A stretch of 64,000 nt of DNA, from positions 16,922,690-16,986,689 of the forward strand of contig CM060850.1 in the NCBI GenBank assembly GCA_030737835.1. Reading direction: 5' to 3'. Positions 35,401 through 45,369 of the stretch are shown in pieces; the stretch's first letter is position 1; each line of letters begins with the position of its first letter. Under the pieces are notes generated by a model. It was not told the DNA's origin. It saw only the letters and a program-made list of their open reading frames with translations, and searched no databases. Source of the stretch: Acorus gramineus. Its lineage: Eukaryota > Streptophyta > Magnoliopsida > Acorales > Acoraceae. Made by a program: the position numbers and the translations under genes.

Positions 35401-36641
35401 AATATGTTACAGAGATGTTGATTGATGATATTGGCAGAGTTGCAGAAACGACTTATATTTGAATATCTTCTTGTTTGATTTTTAAACAATTTTTTTACAG
35501 AAAAATTTCTTAGACATAGATATACCAATTGACTGTTTAGAATAAAATGTTAGTCCTATAAAAAAAAATTTGATTTGACTTCAATTTTAATTAAATAATT
35601 CAATTTTTTTTTTAGTGGATTTTTGTGGCCTGGCTTGTCTTTAGTTTAACTTTTTAACCATCAAAATTACTATGGTTTTCAATGTTAATGTGTTTTTGCT
35701 TGTGTCTTAATATTTTTACATTTTTGAACTATCGTGCTTGATGATTATTTCATACTACGATATAATTTATTGTTAATATTATATATATTTTTTATATAGA
35801 TAAAATGTTTTTGATCTCAACAATGGCATTAACGTTTAGAAACATATTGTAGCACTATCACATGGATCCAATTAAAATGATTAGAAACACAACACATCTA
35901 CACGTATATTAACGTTTTTAAAGACATTACAATCTTGCACATAACCACTCTTTGGGAATTCTAACTATCATCTCTTCTATATTTATGTTAAATTCATAAT
36001 TGAAAAATTATAAGGGGTTAAGGACTATTAAAAATAAAATTATTTAAAATAACGTTATTTTTATTTGTTTTCTAATTACAAGATATTGACTTGTAAATAT
36101 CTAGCGTAATAGGGCCTTATTATTATATTACTTGATCAAAGGAGGGTAGGAGGCTCGTACTGAATTTCCATTGCAGTGCTCTCTTTATAGGTGATTTAAT
36201 TGTTTTTAAACTATTTAATACAACCATTACATTTCTACCAGCAATAATATTTTTTTATAATAAATTTATTTTTATTCATTTTATCATAATATAAAATTTA
36301 ATTTTTTTATATGATTGCCTCATAAATATCGAGTTTTAGGATTGCTTCATTATATTTACTTGATCAAAAGAGGCTTGTTTCGAATTTACATTAAATCTCT
36401 AAGATCGTTCCTTTATGTGACTGGATTTTTATTCTAAGTGGTCAAGATATTATAAATCGTGTGACACATTGTTAATTGTACATATCTTTGAAATTCTCTC
36501 TAGTTGAGGCAAAGTGAAAGCTTTTAATTTTTATTTTTTTTTATAATTTATAGCATTCATTTTACATGTAGTAGTATGACTATGTCACAACTAGTTGAGA
36601 TGGTATGGTGTTTTTATTTTAAGACTCATGATATTTATTTG
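32461..36641 (+). other. upstream region of RING gene B, no gene seen
   Basis: Very AT-rich. It includes A15 and T-rich runs and a few ORFs of 67-126 codons (for example 32767-33147 minus) with no coding features. Parts between about 33160 and 36160 are matched in inverted, diverged form by the upstream region of RING gene C (46990-48394 and 51614-51800). This conservation marks it as an ancestral gene flank, probably including the promoter. Confidence 0.5.
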
Positions 36642-37370
36642 GGTTAAAGACATTTAAGTCCCTACAAATATGGGAAAAACTCATATAAGTCCCTACTAAA
36701 ATTGGAACAGACGTACGAGTCCCTGAAAACTCAGAAAAACCCAATTATCATCCCTGAGTTAAATTTCCATCCAAATTTAACAGAATATTCCTAGAATATT
36801 CCATCACATATAATTGTGTAGACACTAAAGTCCTTATAAACAGTCATAAAGACAAATTAGTCCCTACAAAAGATAAAATTGCCCCTAAAAGACTTTTACA
36901 TTAAATTGTGTATATATTATAGTCCCTATAAATAATCATAAAGACAAATTAGTCCCCGCAAAAGATAAAATTGCCCTTAAAAGACTTTTACATGTAATTG
37001 AATAGACATTACAGTCCTTATAAACAATCGTAAAGACAAATTGGTCTCTCTAAAAGACAAAAATACATTTGAAGGATTTTTACATTTAATTGTGCATACA
37101 TTGCAATTTAAAAATTAAATACCCTCTAAAAGACTGCAATTTCTACACAATTAAATGTAAAAATTCTTCAGGAGCATTTTTGTCTTTTACATGTACCAAT
37201 TTGTCTTTACAATTATTTATAAGGACTGTAATGTCTATCCAATTAAATGTAAAAATCTTTCAGGGGCAATTTTATCTTTTGCAAGGACTAATTTGTCTTT
37301 ATGACTGTTTATAAGGACTTCAATGTCAACACAATTATATGTGACAGAATATTCTGGGAATATTCCGTTA
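36642..37370. mobile_element. foldback / MITE-like element with long inverted arms, only in unit B
   Basis: The core (about 36778-37370) is a large inverted repeat. The left arm starts TAACAGAATATTCC; the right arm ends with its complement GGAATATTCCGTTA. Each arm consists of two to three tandem units of roughly 100 bp with AAGACAAATT(A/G)GTC, GATAAAATTGCCC and TTTTTACATTTAATTG-like words, and the centre is near 37100. The stretch 36642-36777 carries AAGTCCCTAC and GGGAAAAACTCATATAAG words. Unit D has only about 55 unrelated bases at this place (61782-61835). No clear target duplication and no coding capacity. Confidence 0.7.
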
Positions 37371-37475
37371 AGTTTTAGGATTTATTCAAAATATTTTGTG
37401 TTAAATGACATTCTATTTGAATTGTTTACCATTTCATTTTGTTGATAATTTGAGGATCACAATAAGCGATCTAAT

Positions 37476-37544
37476 TCACTCTTTCTCTCTCTTTCCCTTG
37501 TTTCTCCTGATTAGGTGCTATATATACAGTTAAGAGTTGTAGCC
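37476..37544 (+). promoter_or_regulatory. CT-rich tract and TATA box of RING gene B
   Basis: A CT-rich run (37476-37508) is followed by CTATATATAC at 37518-37527, 17 bp before the ATG. The TATA motif and its distance are kept in D (61971-61980) and C (46808-46817), although C lacks the CT run. A TATA box so close to the ATG implies a very short or absent leader. Alternatively, the pyrimidine run with TTAG is a splice acceptor. Confidence 0.5.
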
Positions 37545-38282
37545 ATGAATGTAAACGGATTTGTTAAATGCACTGAAATGACTGCAGAAAGAGTTGAATG
37601 GATGGTGGGGAAAAGCAGTGCCAAAGAAAAGATAGTGAACATTGAGTTTTTCATTGCCGATCGCTTCATCTTGGAGTTGCGACAATTGTCTGACGGCTCA
37701 TTACGATATATGGAGAGCGAACATATTTTCCAGAAGACATACTTGATCACCCAACCTCTAGAGGAGGTGTTGAGCTCAAGCGATCTCGGGACCGAAGTGG
37801 CGGATGTACTTCTGGGTACCATACAGTGCAAGGATATTTATGAGATTTATGCGAAGTGCATCTTTGATTTCATTCATAAGGAGGCAAGTATGCTTGGAAC
37901 CGAGTATCAAATGTTAAAGATCACAGTGAAACTTGAAGATATATCATTGATCTTTTGTGATGAAAGAAATTTGTTGACTAACTATTCGACCATGAAGCTT
38001 GAGACTATTCAGTGCAACGGTTCAGACTTAGAAGAGGCATGCCCGATTTGTCTTGAGCCAATGGACTCCAAAAAAGATGAGATGGTCAAGCGCATGCCAT
38101 GTAGACATGTATTTCATGGAAACTGCATAGAGACATGGTTGAAGAGGACACCAATATGCCCCATGTGTCGGTTTAGTATGCCGCTTCCGAAGATCAGATT
38201 CACAATCACAAAGCATGAACAATCATGGACATGTCGGACAAATTTTCAAGACCGACTGCGTGTCACTCCAGACGCTGATTGA
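37545..38282 (+). CDS. RING-H2 finger protein, copy B (candidate E3 ubiquitin ligase)
   Basis: Single-exon gene of 245 residues. The start is the ATG at 37545: the frame is open further upstream, but only from a GTG, and the MN start is shared with copies C and D. The C-terminal third is a complete RING-H2 finger: Cys166, Cys169, Cys186, His188, His191, Cys194, Cys205, Cys208, spacing C-x2-C-x16-C-x1-H-x2-H-x2-C-x10-C-x2-C. It keeps the E2-contact Trp198 and Pro206. Such fingers recruit E2 enzymes and pass ubiquitin to substrates. Residues 15-155 form a conserved region (EWMVGK, FQKTYLITQPLEEVLSS, EYQMLKITVKLEDIS) that I do not recognise; it probably binds the substrate. No signal peptide or membrane segment. 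Expression is unproven. Confidence 0.85.
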   Translation: MNVNGFVKCTEMTAERVEWMVGKSSAKEKIVNIEFFIADRFILELRQLSDGSLRYMESEHIFQKTYLITQPLEEVLSSSDLGTEVADVLLGTIQCKDIYEIYAKCIFDFIHKEASMLGTEYQMLKITVKLEDISLIFCDERNLLTNYSTMKLETIQCNGSDLEEACPICLEPMDSKKDEMVKRMPCRHVFHGNCIETWLKRTPICPMCRFSMPLPKIRFTITKHEQSWTCRTNFQDRLRVTPDAD

Positions 38283-39104
38283 CTACCCTTATGAGCATGG
38301 ATGGAGCTACAAAAGGTCTGAGTGGGGCAACTCATTTTTCTAAAAACCATTATGATGTGCATTGGTTTAGATGAATTTTATATAATTAAGAAATGTTATT
38401 TAGTTTTTAATTGTTGGTTGGTTTTGATACGATAGTGGTATGTTGACATTAGTACATATTATTTCATTTTTATTTTCTAATCCTTGTTTGGTTCATGAAT
38501 GGCTTAGAATTCAATGATTTATAAGTTTATGTTGTATTATTTGTTTAGAAATTATTTTTACTTCATGTATTTATCTTATTAGAGTATAATTATAGTTCTA
38601 ATAATTATAACACCTATTTAAATGAACCACCGCAAACCATTTTCAATTAGTTATAGTAATAATTATAAAAAAATATTTATAGTAATAGTTATTTTTTTAA
38701 AATAATTATTTTAATGGTTATTTAAGTAAAAGACCCCATCTTTAATGTAATTGCTCAAAATCAACATTGCTCAGGCATCATCTACTGGTAATTTGTTTGT
38801 GGTTAGTACAGTTAGCTCAGAAGAATGTTTAGTAATCAGATATGTTCTAGATGAAGCTTGCCAAATGATAGGGATTGTGGATGGAGATGGGAGGATTAAA
38901 AAATAAAAATGAAACTCTAGGTACTATTCTCATAAATACCAATATCAAACCCAACTAACATTTAAATCTAAAGGATAACATGTCTAAACTTACTAAAATC
39001 TATTAATCTTTTCATGAAATTCATCTAAACCTAGTCGCTCATTCAAATAGTCATCCCCTGGTCGGAGTGGCACGCATTAGGTCCTGAAAGTCCATCTCAC
39101 ATAT
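38283..39104. other. shared 3' flank between convergent RING B and RING' genes
   Basis: Non-coding. The left part is the 3' flank of gene B. The part from about 38900 is the 3' flank of the minus-strand RING' copy and matches the flanks of copies A and C. A duplicated word block (GGAGTG..ACGCATTAG...TGAAAGTCC) occurs twice at about 39067-39150. No gene. Confidence 0.5.
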
Positions 39105-39401
39105 TCACACATTTGGAGTGATACGCATTAGATCTTGAAAGTCCGTCTCACATTTCCATGATAGTTGATCCCTTGTGATTCTGAATCTGAGTTTCGGAGG
39201 TGGCATATAAAACCTGCACATGGGGCATGTCGGTTTCATCTTCAACCACATCTCTATACAATTACCATGAAACACATGTCTGCAAGGTATGCCCTTGACC
39301 CCCATCTCATCTTTTTTAGAGTTCATCAGCTTTTCAAGACACACTGGGCATGTCTCTGCCTTGCCTATAGGATTGTTGCACTCAACATCCTCAAGCTTCA
39401 T
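39105..39401 (-). CDS. truncated RING-H2 protein RING' in unit B (98 aa; possibly a pseudogene)
   Basis: Minus-strand ORF beginning MKLEDVECNN, equivalent to residue 154 onward of copy C. The RING-H2 finger is complete: Cys18, Cys21, Cys40, His42, His45, Cys48, Cys59, Cys62, with Trp52. The N-terminal two thirds are absent because a LINE fragment begins 4 bp upstream of this internal methionine. The frame is intact after truncation and is kept in unit D (two residue changes, N27 and R41 here versus D and G). It might act as a minimal RING protein if transcribed, but no promoter is evident, so it may well be a gene remnant. Confidence 0.6.
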   Translation of the reverse strand: MKLEDVECNNPIGKAETCPVCLEKLMNSKKDEMGVKGIPCRHVFHGNCIEMWLKMKPTCPMCRFYMPPPKLRFRITRDQLSWKCETDFQDLMRITPNV

Positions 39402-39403
39402 GG

Positions 39404-40215
39404 TGTAATGTTGAAGTGTTTGTGTTGGAATGTTCGTGGGTTAAACCATGAAAGGGGTGGGCAATGTGTGACTTTGCGACTGAGAACAAAGTCCAGGTGT
39501 GCTGCTTGCAGGAGATGAAGATGGAGGCGGTGTTGGCTGCAATAATTAGGAAGGTGGGAGATGGTCTATTGGATGAATGTGCATTAAAGTGGCACTGGGG
39601 ATGGCCGGGGGCGTAGCGACCTTGTGGGATAGCCGGAAGTGGGCTGCTTTTGACCAGTCTACGGGACAGTTCTCGCTTTCGGTGCTACTTGAATGCCAGA
39701 GCTTGGTATGGCGTTGGATATGTTCAAACGTCTATGGCCCACATGTGGACAAGTCTAGGGAAACGTTGTGGACATGATTATCGGTGGTGTGTGCAATGTG
39801 GGGGTCCCTGTGGGTAGTCATGGGGGATTTCAATGCAACATGCTTTGTCGAGGACCGCAACTGCCCAGGCCCAATCACAACGGGGATGGTCAGATTTTTT
39901 AGTTGGATAGACGGGGAGGGACTAGTGGATGCCCAAATCAGGAACCAGGTGTTTGCCTGGAGTAATTTGCGTGAGTCCCCATTGCTGGCAAGATTGGACC
40001 ATATCCTCCTTAGCGCAGAATGGGAGTCTAGGTTCCTGGGGTGTTCGGTTGTGGGTTTGTCAAGAATCACGTCTGATCATGTCCCGCTGCTACTTTCTAA
40101 CAGCGGAGTGAATGCTGGGAAGGTCCGTTTCTGCTTTGAGGTGTGGCGGCCAATGGTTGATGGCTTCCAAGAGGTGATATTTTCAGGGGGTTATATGAAT
40201 TTTAAGGAAAGTTAG
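39404..40215 (+). mobile_element. LINE ORF2 fragment, endonuclease domain only
   Basis: Starts near the ORF2 ATG (39408; MLKCLCWNVRGLN) and encodes an APE endonuclease: ATLWDSRKWAAFDQSTGQFSLSVLLE, cut here to its features Q-S-T-G and SVLLE, then NVYGPHVD, GDFNAT with Asp at 39826, SNLRESPLLARLDHILL, and SDHVPL. It has a TGA at 39775 in the same frame, a frame change upstream of about 39577, and 4 bp lost after WNVRGLN relative to unit D. It has no reverse transcriptase: the 3' part is missing, which is unusual because LINE copies normally lose the 5' end. It is joined to RING' in both units. Confidence 0.85.
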
Positions 40216-40849
40216 GGGGTTATATGGATTTCAGTAAGTTTTCAGGGGTTTATATGGATTTTTCCCAAAATAATAACATTTAAATGATAATAAGTCAAAT
40301 ATATATAATGTTATAGTAATTTTGGATGTTAGAATATCGATTTATTTTTAAATTTTTTTGCTACACCTTTATTAATGTCATTGAACTACATTTCCCAATA
40401 ATCAATTATTTATTTATGTAGAATAAATACTCGAGAGATAACAGAAGTTTGGACACATAAATTTTTTCTTTGTTCATGTTATACTTGGAGAAATGGAGCT
40501 TACCAATCACTTATGATATTATTCGGTAAAAATTCTGTTTTACTTATCAATGAGCTCAAAATAACATGTATATATACACTTTCTTAATGTGGCTTATGAA
40601 TTATGATGTTTTTTTTACAATTCAATCTTTTATTAGAATTGATTACATAAACACAGAAGAAGTATTATGGTTGAACAGACACATTTTTTCCCCATATTTT
40701 TATGGTTGATCTTGGGTTCTATATTTATTGGATTTCATTGGTTTCGAATTTGTTGGGTTTCCATCTATTGGGTTTGTAAATTGTAATGAATATTTGATTT
40801 TTTATTTTTTAATTTTATTTATTTATTTATTTTTGGAGTGAAAGGCTCC
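40216..40849. other. AT-rich junction sequence after the LINE fragment
   Basis: Begins with three short repeats of AGGGG(G/T)TTATATG(A/G)ATTT. The last ends in TTTTTCCCAAAATAAT, an inverted relative of words at 36650-36720 in the foldback-like block. AT-rich without genes beyond that. The segment 40660-40770 recurs at about 41440-41530. Confidence 0.4.
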
Positions 40850-41230
40850 TAGTTAAGAACAAGTATTTACTACAAACTCAAAAAATATTGTGTAATCTAT
40901 ACAAGGGGCTACCAAAGTAGCCACCTCAGCTATACATTCTTTCATACTATCCACATGTGGAACCAAAATACTCCTAATATTACTGTTATACATCTCCTCA
41001 GATATCGCCTTCTCTTGTGATCTGCATGCATATTTTGTGAGCACCTACGCAGCTCTAACCCGAGAGCGAGACACCTTACGAAATTTAATTTTATCCCCTA
41101 CCAAATCATTGGCTCTAATTTAATAAATTGTTTGTTGAATGGTCATGGGACCATCCATACTTCCTTGAAGCAATGTCACTAATTGTTGAGAATCTAAACA
41201 GACAACCAAATTTTGAATATTTGATATGTT
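40850..41230 (-). mobile_element. LINE RNase H-like C-terminal fragment
   Basis: Reading the minus strand, degraded frames give DSQQLVTLLQGS, then FRKVSRSRVRAA, and VLTKYACRSQE. This matches the end of the plant LINE RNase H domain (xSDSQxLVxLL..., HVPRSRVxAADxLAKYA). At least two stops interrupt it near 41050 and 41115. It is opposite in orientation to the endonuclease fragment at 39404, so the two are not one insertion in simple form. Confidence 0.5.
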
Positions 41231-42489
41231 AATGTATGTCGGGGTTTGCAAAGCAAATTTTAAATGTTTATAAGATGTTTATTGGTTCAAAATATAAATT
41301 TAATTTTTTTATTCAATGAATTTTTATTTTATTGGGTTTTCATTTGAATATGTTGATATATGTTGGGTTCACAGTGAAAATTTTAACTATTTTAAAGATT
41401 TTTGTGGTTCAAAGTATTTTATTCATTGAACAAACACATTTCTTCCTAATTTTTTTGGTTGATCTTGGGTTATGCATTTGTTGGATTTTATTGGTTTTTA
41501 TTTCATGTCGTTTTGTTGGGTTCGTAATGAGTTTGAAATATTTTATGAATTATATTACACTTGACTGAATGTTTGAAGCACGACTTTTGTTTTTAGTTTA
41601 GTTTCTGGAAAGATATGTTATTATTTTTGTAAAATCACATTTTTCATTGTTTTAGATTGAATTTTTTGTCTTTCATGACATAAGTTTCAGATAAAAATTA
41701 TATCACTTTAATAAGTCGAACACTGAAAATATATATCAAACCGTCATCAACATTGTCAATTTTTTTTTTTTTTTTTGGTCAAAAGATTTTCTTTTTTTTT
41801 TGTAGGCAATGAAGAAATTGGTGATTACAAAATTTCCTCGCCAGCAATTGGTTGTGGATCGTTTGGGAACCAAGAGAAATTTTATTCCAAAAAATTCTGC
41901 ACAACTTTTCTTTTTTTAATATGGGTGATGACTTGTCCATAAATATACTCAACTATTCAATTTTTTTTATCGTGTGCATCTAATTTTGATAAGTCTGTAT
42001 TTGGCCATTTTTTTAAGAGTGTTCTTATACTCAATTTTTTTCTTAGTTCAAAATACACTCTATTTTTTTTAAACAATCGAAATTATTCACATTTTTTCCG
42101 ATCGATCATGTACAAAATTAAACAATGCAAAATAAACTGATTTAGTTATTGAGAAGAGTTTTAGTTTTGTATTTGGATCCCATCAATTTTTGTGGTTTTA
42201 ACAATGCGATCGCTTCAGTTGACTCTTTGATTTCTATAATTTTGATTATATAAATTTAATTCTGATATGAAATTATAGAGACACAAAACAACAATCCGAT
42301 TTTAGTTTTTGAGGGAATTTCAGTTTTGTTTTTTGATCCGAGTGATTGTTTATTATTTCAATGATGGTGATCGTTTAAGGTTTAGCTCATTGCATTTTTT
42401 ATTTTGATTATACAGATATTAATACCATAGATGTTAAAACATATTCATTGATTTTAGATACATTTTCAATGTATTTGAAAAAATTAACA
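41231..42489. other. AT-rich intergenic DNA with weak repeats
   Basis: No gene. The stretch 41440-41530 repeats 40680-40770 (GTTGATCTTGGGTT, TTGGATTT(C/T)ATTGGTTT). Two degenerate units of about 165 bp occupy about 42130-42420 (TTTTAGTTTTGT, TTTGATCC, TTTTGATTATA). Confidence 0.4.
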
Positions 42490-42835
42490 TATGATGTATT
42501 TGAAAAAACTAATCTGAGTTGTATCTAAATCTGTATCTGTATTTGTATATGAAAAAACTAATATAGAATTGTATCTAAATTTGTATATGTATTTGTATAT
42601 GCATAAACTAATATAGGACTATATCAAAATTTGTATCTGTATCTGTATCTGAAAAACCTAATATACTCATATGTATCTATATCTGAAATTTGTTAGATAC
42701 ATCTGTATATGAAAAAATGAATATGGAAATGTATCTAAATATGTATCTTTATTTGAAAAAATTAATATTCTCATCTGTATCTGTATATGATATTCTAATA
42801 TACTCATTTATATTTGTAGTTGTATCTGAAAAAAT
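42490..42835 (+). repeat. minisatellite, about 50-bp units
   Basis: Six or so degenerate units built from GTATCTAAATNTGTATCTGT, TTTGTATATG and AAAAAACTAATAT. The first units at about 42510 and 42560 are the most alike. The words resemble the ATATCTGA/GGATACGGATAT-rich sequences at the left breakpoints of units B and D. Confidence 0.75.
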
Positions 42836-43020
42836 GTGGAGGTAGAGGTTGGAGAAAGTGGAGGTTGGAGGACGACTCGAAAGGTAGCTGATCCACCTCT
42901 CATGTGATAACGACGAGAGGAATCCAAGGGAGATGAGATTGGTCGTTAGAGATGAGGAGGCCAGCTGGAATGAATTTTTGAAGTGATGGACGGCATAAGA
43001 GGGTAAAAAAGAAAATTTTC
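42836..43020 (+). repeat. purine-rich repeat, partner of 45370-45540
   Basis: Both segments contain GTGGAG(G/T)T, GGAGGA, GACGAGAGGAATCNAAGGG or its variant GGCGAGAGGAATCTAAGGG, and GAGATGA/GAAGATGA. Both follow an AT-rich repeat zone. No ORF is shared. The function and element type are unknown. Confidence 0.6.
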
Positions 43021-43424
43021 AAAAGATGGAATGCTGTATGTATAGGGAGGTGGTTATGCATTACAGAGGGATTGAAAGGAAAAAGTCAAATTGAAATAAA
43101 ATTTGTCTTTCTGTTTTTACCTTTTAAAAAAGTCAAAAGGAGAACCAATGAGATGATGACACCTATCGGGGCTTCTCAATGGGGCCTAAACTTTAGGGCC
43201 CATGTAGCTGAATTATTTTTTAAATAGATGATTTATATTATCTGAAAGACCGTTAGGCACACCTTCACTAATATATTTTCTAGAAAAAAAAACTTAATCT
43301 TTTGTCTGATTTTGAATTTTTACTTATGTATGTCAAATTTTATTAAAAATGACTTATGAACTCATTTAATTTGTATTAAATTGAAATTTTTTTGTTAGAT
43401 TTTGAATTCGTGTTAGCGCCCACT
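43021..43424. other. AT-rich spacer, nothing recognised
   Basis: No gene, transposon end or RNA recognised. Confidence 0.35.
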
Positions 43425-44215
43425 CCCCTTTGGAGGGACACTCCACTATTGTGAAGGGGAGAGGATCTATCATGATGTGGGTTTGACCCATAAGCATGCG
43501 CACATGCCCGGCCAGCACAGCCGGGATGACAAATGCAAAAATTAATTTTATTGGACCTAAATTATTAGAATTTTAGCCCATGTCCATTTGAACTTCTTGA
43601 TAATTTTTCTTTGCACGTTATTTGGATCACATTTCTTTTGGATCCTACTGTGGCCCGGTTGTTATCGTTGTTGTTCTGAAAAAGGTATAATGTAGGGAAA
43701 TAGCTTCCAATTCAAATTTTCTAAATGTAGAGAAGGGGGTGAAGGGCACCCCACTTTTTGGTGGGGAAAACCTACCATGATGTGGGTTTGGCCCATTATA
43801 TAACACACACACACACACACACAGTTTGGCTCATTACGCGCTTACTCGCTAGGCTTGGCCAGTCTGATTGCATGCGAGTCCATTTGAACTTCCTTATACT
43901 CTTTCTTTGATTCATGCTCGCACCATATTTTGATCAAATATTTTTTTCGGATCCTACTATGGCTTGTTGTAACTGTTGTTGTTCTGAAAGGGTGTAATGG
44001 AGGGAGACCCCGCCTTGCAAATAAAAGTTTTCCTAATTTAATGATGGATTGAGAAGGGCACCCTACTTTTTTAGAGGGGAAAACCTTCCATGATGTGAGT
44101 TTGGCCTGTAAACACACCCCACCTGGTCTGGATCGCACACGTGAATTTGATTTTTCTGGACCACATTATTTGAAATTTTAGCCCATGTCCATTTGAACTT
44201 CCTGATAATTTTTGG
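43425..44215 (+). repeat. tandem array of 2.5 units of the ~315-bp dispersed repeat
   Basis: Units start near 43425, 43740 and 44050. Each has GGGCACCC(C/T)AC, GGGGA...CTACCATGATGTG(G/A)GTTTG, CATGTCCATTTGAACTTC, GGATCCTACT and GTAACNGTTGTTGTTCTGAAA. The middle unit carries a CA microsatellite at 43803-43822. The same family occurs singly in units B and D. Confidence 0.75.
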
Positions 44216-44559
44216 AGGGAAAATGATTCACAAGCTTCAACTTATAGGCCCCAAGTAAGTCCCATATGCATAATGCCTATTTTACCTTTTTTGTGATTTT
44301 TTTCTTTATTCGGTAACTGTTTCCATAATTAATGTGACAATTATAATTAATTACTCTTTTCCACCTATATAGTTAGAGTAATGACGGTGACAATAAATCA
44401 TTTCCATTTATAATTCACGTTTCTTTTTTTGTTTTTGGATTCATTCCAATTGAATTATTTATACATCCATAATCAATAATTTATTTCTTTTTTAAAACAC
44501 TATTATTGATTTTAAAAACACCTAGTAGAAGATCGAAATTTTTTTTTTTTGAAGATCCA
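44216..44559. other. AT-rich spacer, nothing recognised
   Basis: No gene or transposon terminus recognised. Confidence 0.35.
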
Positions 44560-45369
44560 TCAACCACTTATTTGATTTGAACGATTTTGATTATCGTTTT
44601 AATGTCTGTCGATTCAGGTGTGTCTTTTTTATTTGTTTGGTTATGCAATTGAGGTCTAATCATCTGATTATACATATTTTTTTTTTTTTTTGTTGAAAAT
44701 GGTGTTTGATGTTAAATTATTTTTTATTGGCATGTTGTTTTCTTTTTAAACAATCTAAAACATCGTTTAAACATTTTGCCATGGAATGAAGTTCTTATTA
44801 ATAGCTATGCTTGTAACATTCGTAAGCTAATTACATGTTAAACTATTTTGATCAAATTATGCAATATTTTAAAAAGTCAGTTACATCTTGTAACTGACTT
44901 TTACTATATAAGTCAATACTTAAAACTGATGCTAAAGGCAGTTACATTCACAAATGTAACTGGTCTTTTTGTGAACAATTGATCGATTTGGCTATCGTTT
45001 TCAATATCTGTCGATTTAGGTGTGACCTTTGTTATTGTTTATTCTTATATTTGTTACAATTTTTTCTTCAATTTGGTGTTTGATATTAAATCTGACAGTC
45101 TTTGATTTGGCTTTTTGTTTATAAGTTTTTCTTTAAACCTGGCGTTTGATGTTAATTTTTTTTTTAGGAGGATTTATAGAGTTTTGATGTTGTATTAGCG
45201 TGTGGTTGTGTAACATTTCAAACTAATTTAAACATTTATGCATTATATTTTGTAAGTCAATTATATTTTTGAAATGTAATTGGTATTTATATGTCTTATA
45301 TAATAAAAGACAGTTACATTCACAAATGTAACTAAACTTTTTGTGCAATAAATCACAATCACAAAATGT
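44560..45369 (+). repeat. degenerate tandem duplication (~410 bp) with GTTAC hairpins
   Basis: Halves starting near 44560 and 44975 share TGTCGATT(C/T)AGGTGTG, GTTTGAT(G/A)TTAAAT and AA(G/C)TAATT. Each half holds short hairpins: the one at 44876-44898 has 10-bp arms GTCAGTTACA with a 3-base loop; others at about 44939 and 45310 have GTTACATT(C)/GAATGTAAC-like arms. No gene. Confidence 0.55.

Larger units (their letters stand above)
30375..40215 (+). repeat. segmental duplication, unit B
   Basis: From AATGGATACGG at 30375 the sequence is collinear and nearly identical with unit D from 55181. Position 39544 corresponds to the last base of the window. It contains the upstream region and RING-H2 gene B, its 3' flank, the convergent RING' copy and a LINE fragment. 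The units differ by scattered SNPs and small indels, and by larger blocks at 36642-37370 (only here) and 59730-59950 (only in D). Homology beyond 39544 is expected but cannot be seen. Confidence 0.92.

Noticed and set aside
37511-38222. Antisense ORFs opposite the RING gene (also at 61892-62675)
   Set aside because: Shadows of the RING coding sequence on the other strand with no features of their own.
41790-41890. Possible exon after a T-rich run and TTTTGTAG
   Set aside because: A polypyrimidine run plus AG is frequent in this T-rich DNA; the open stretch is only about 26 codons and resembles nothing I know.
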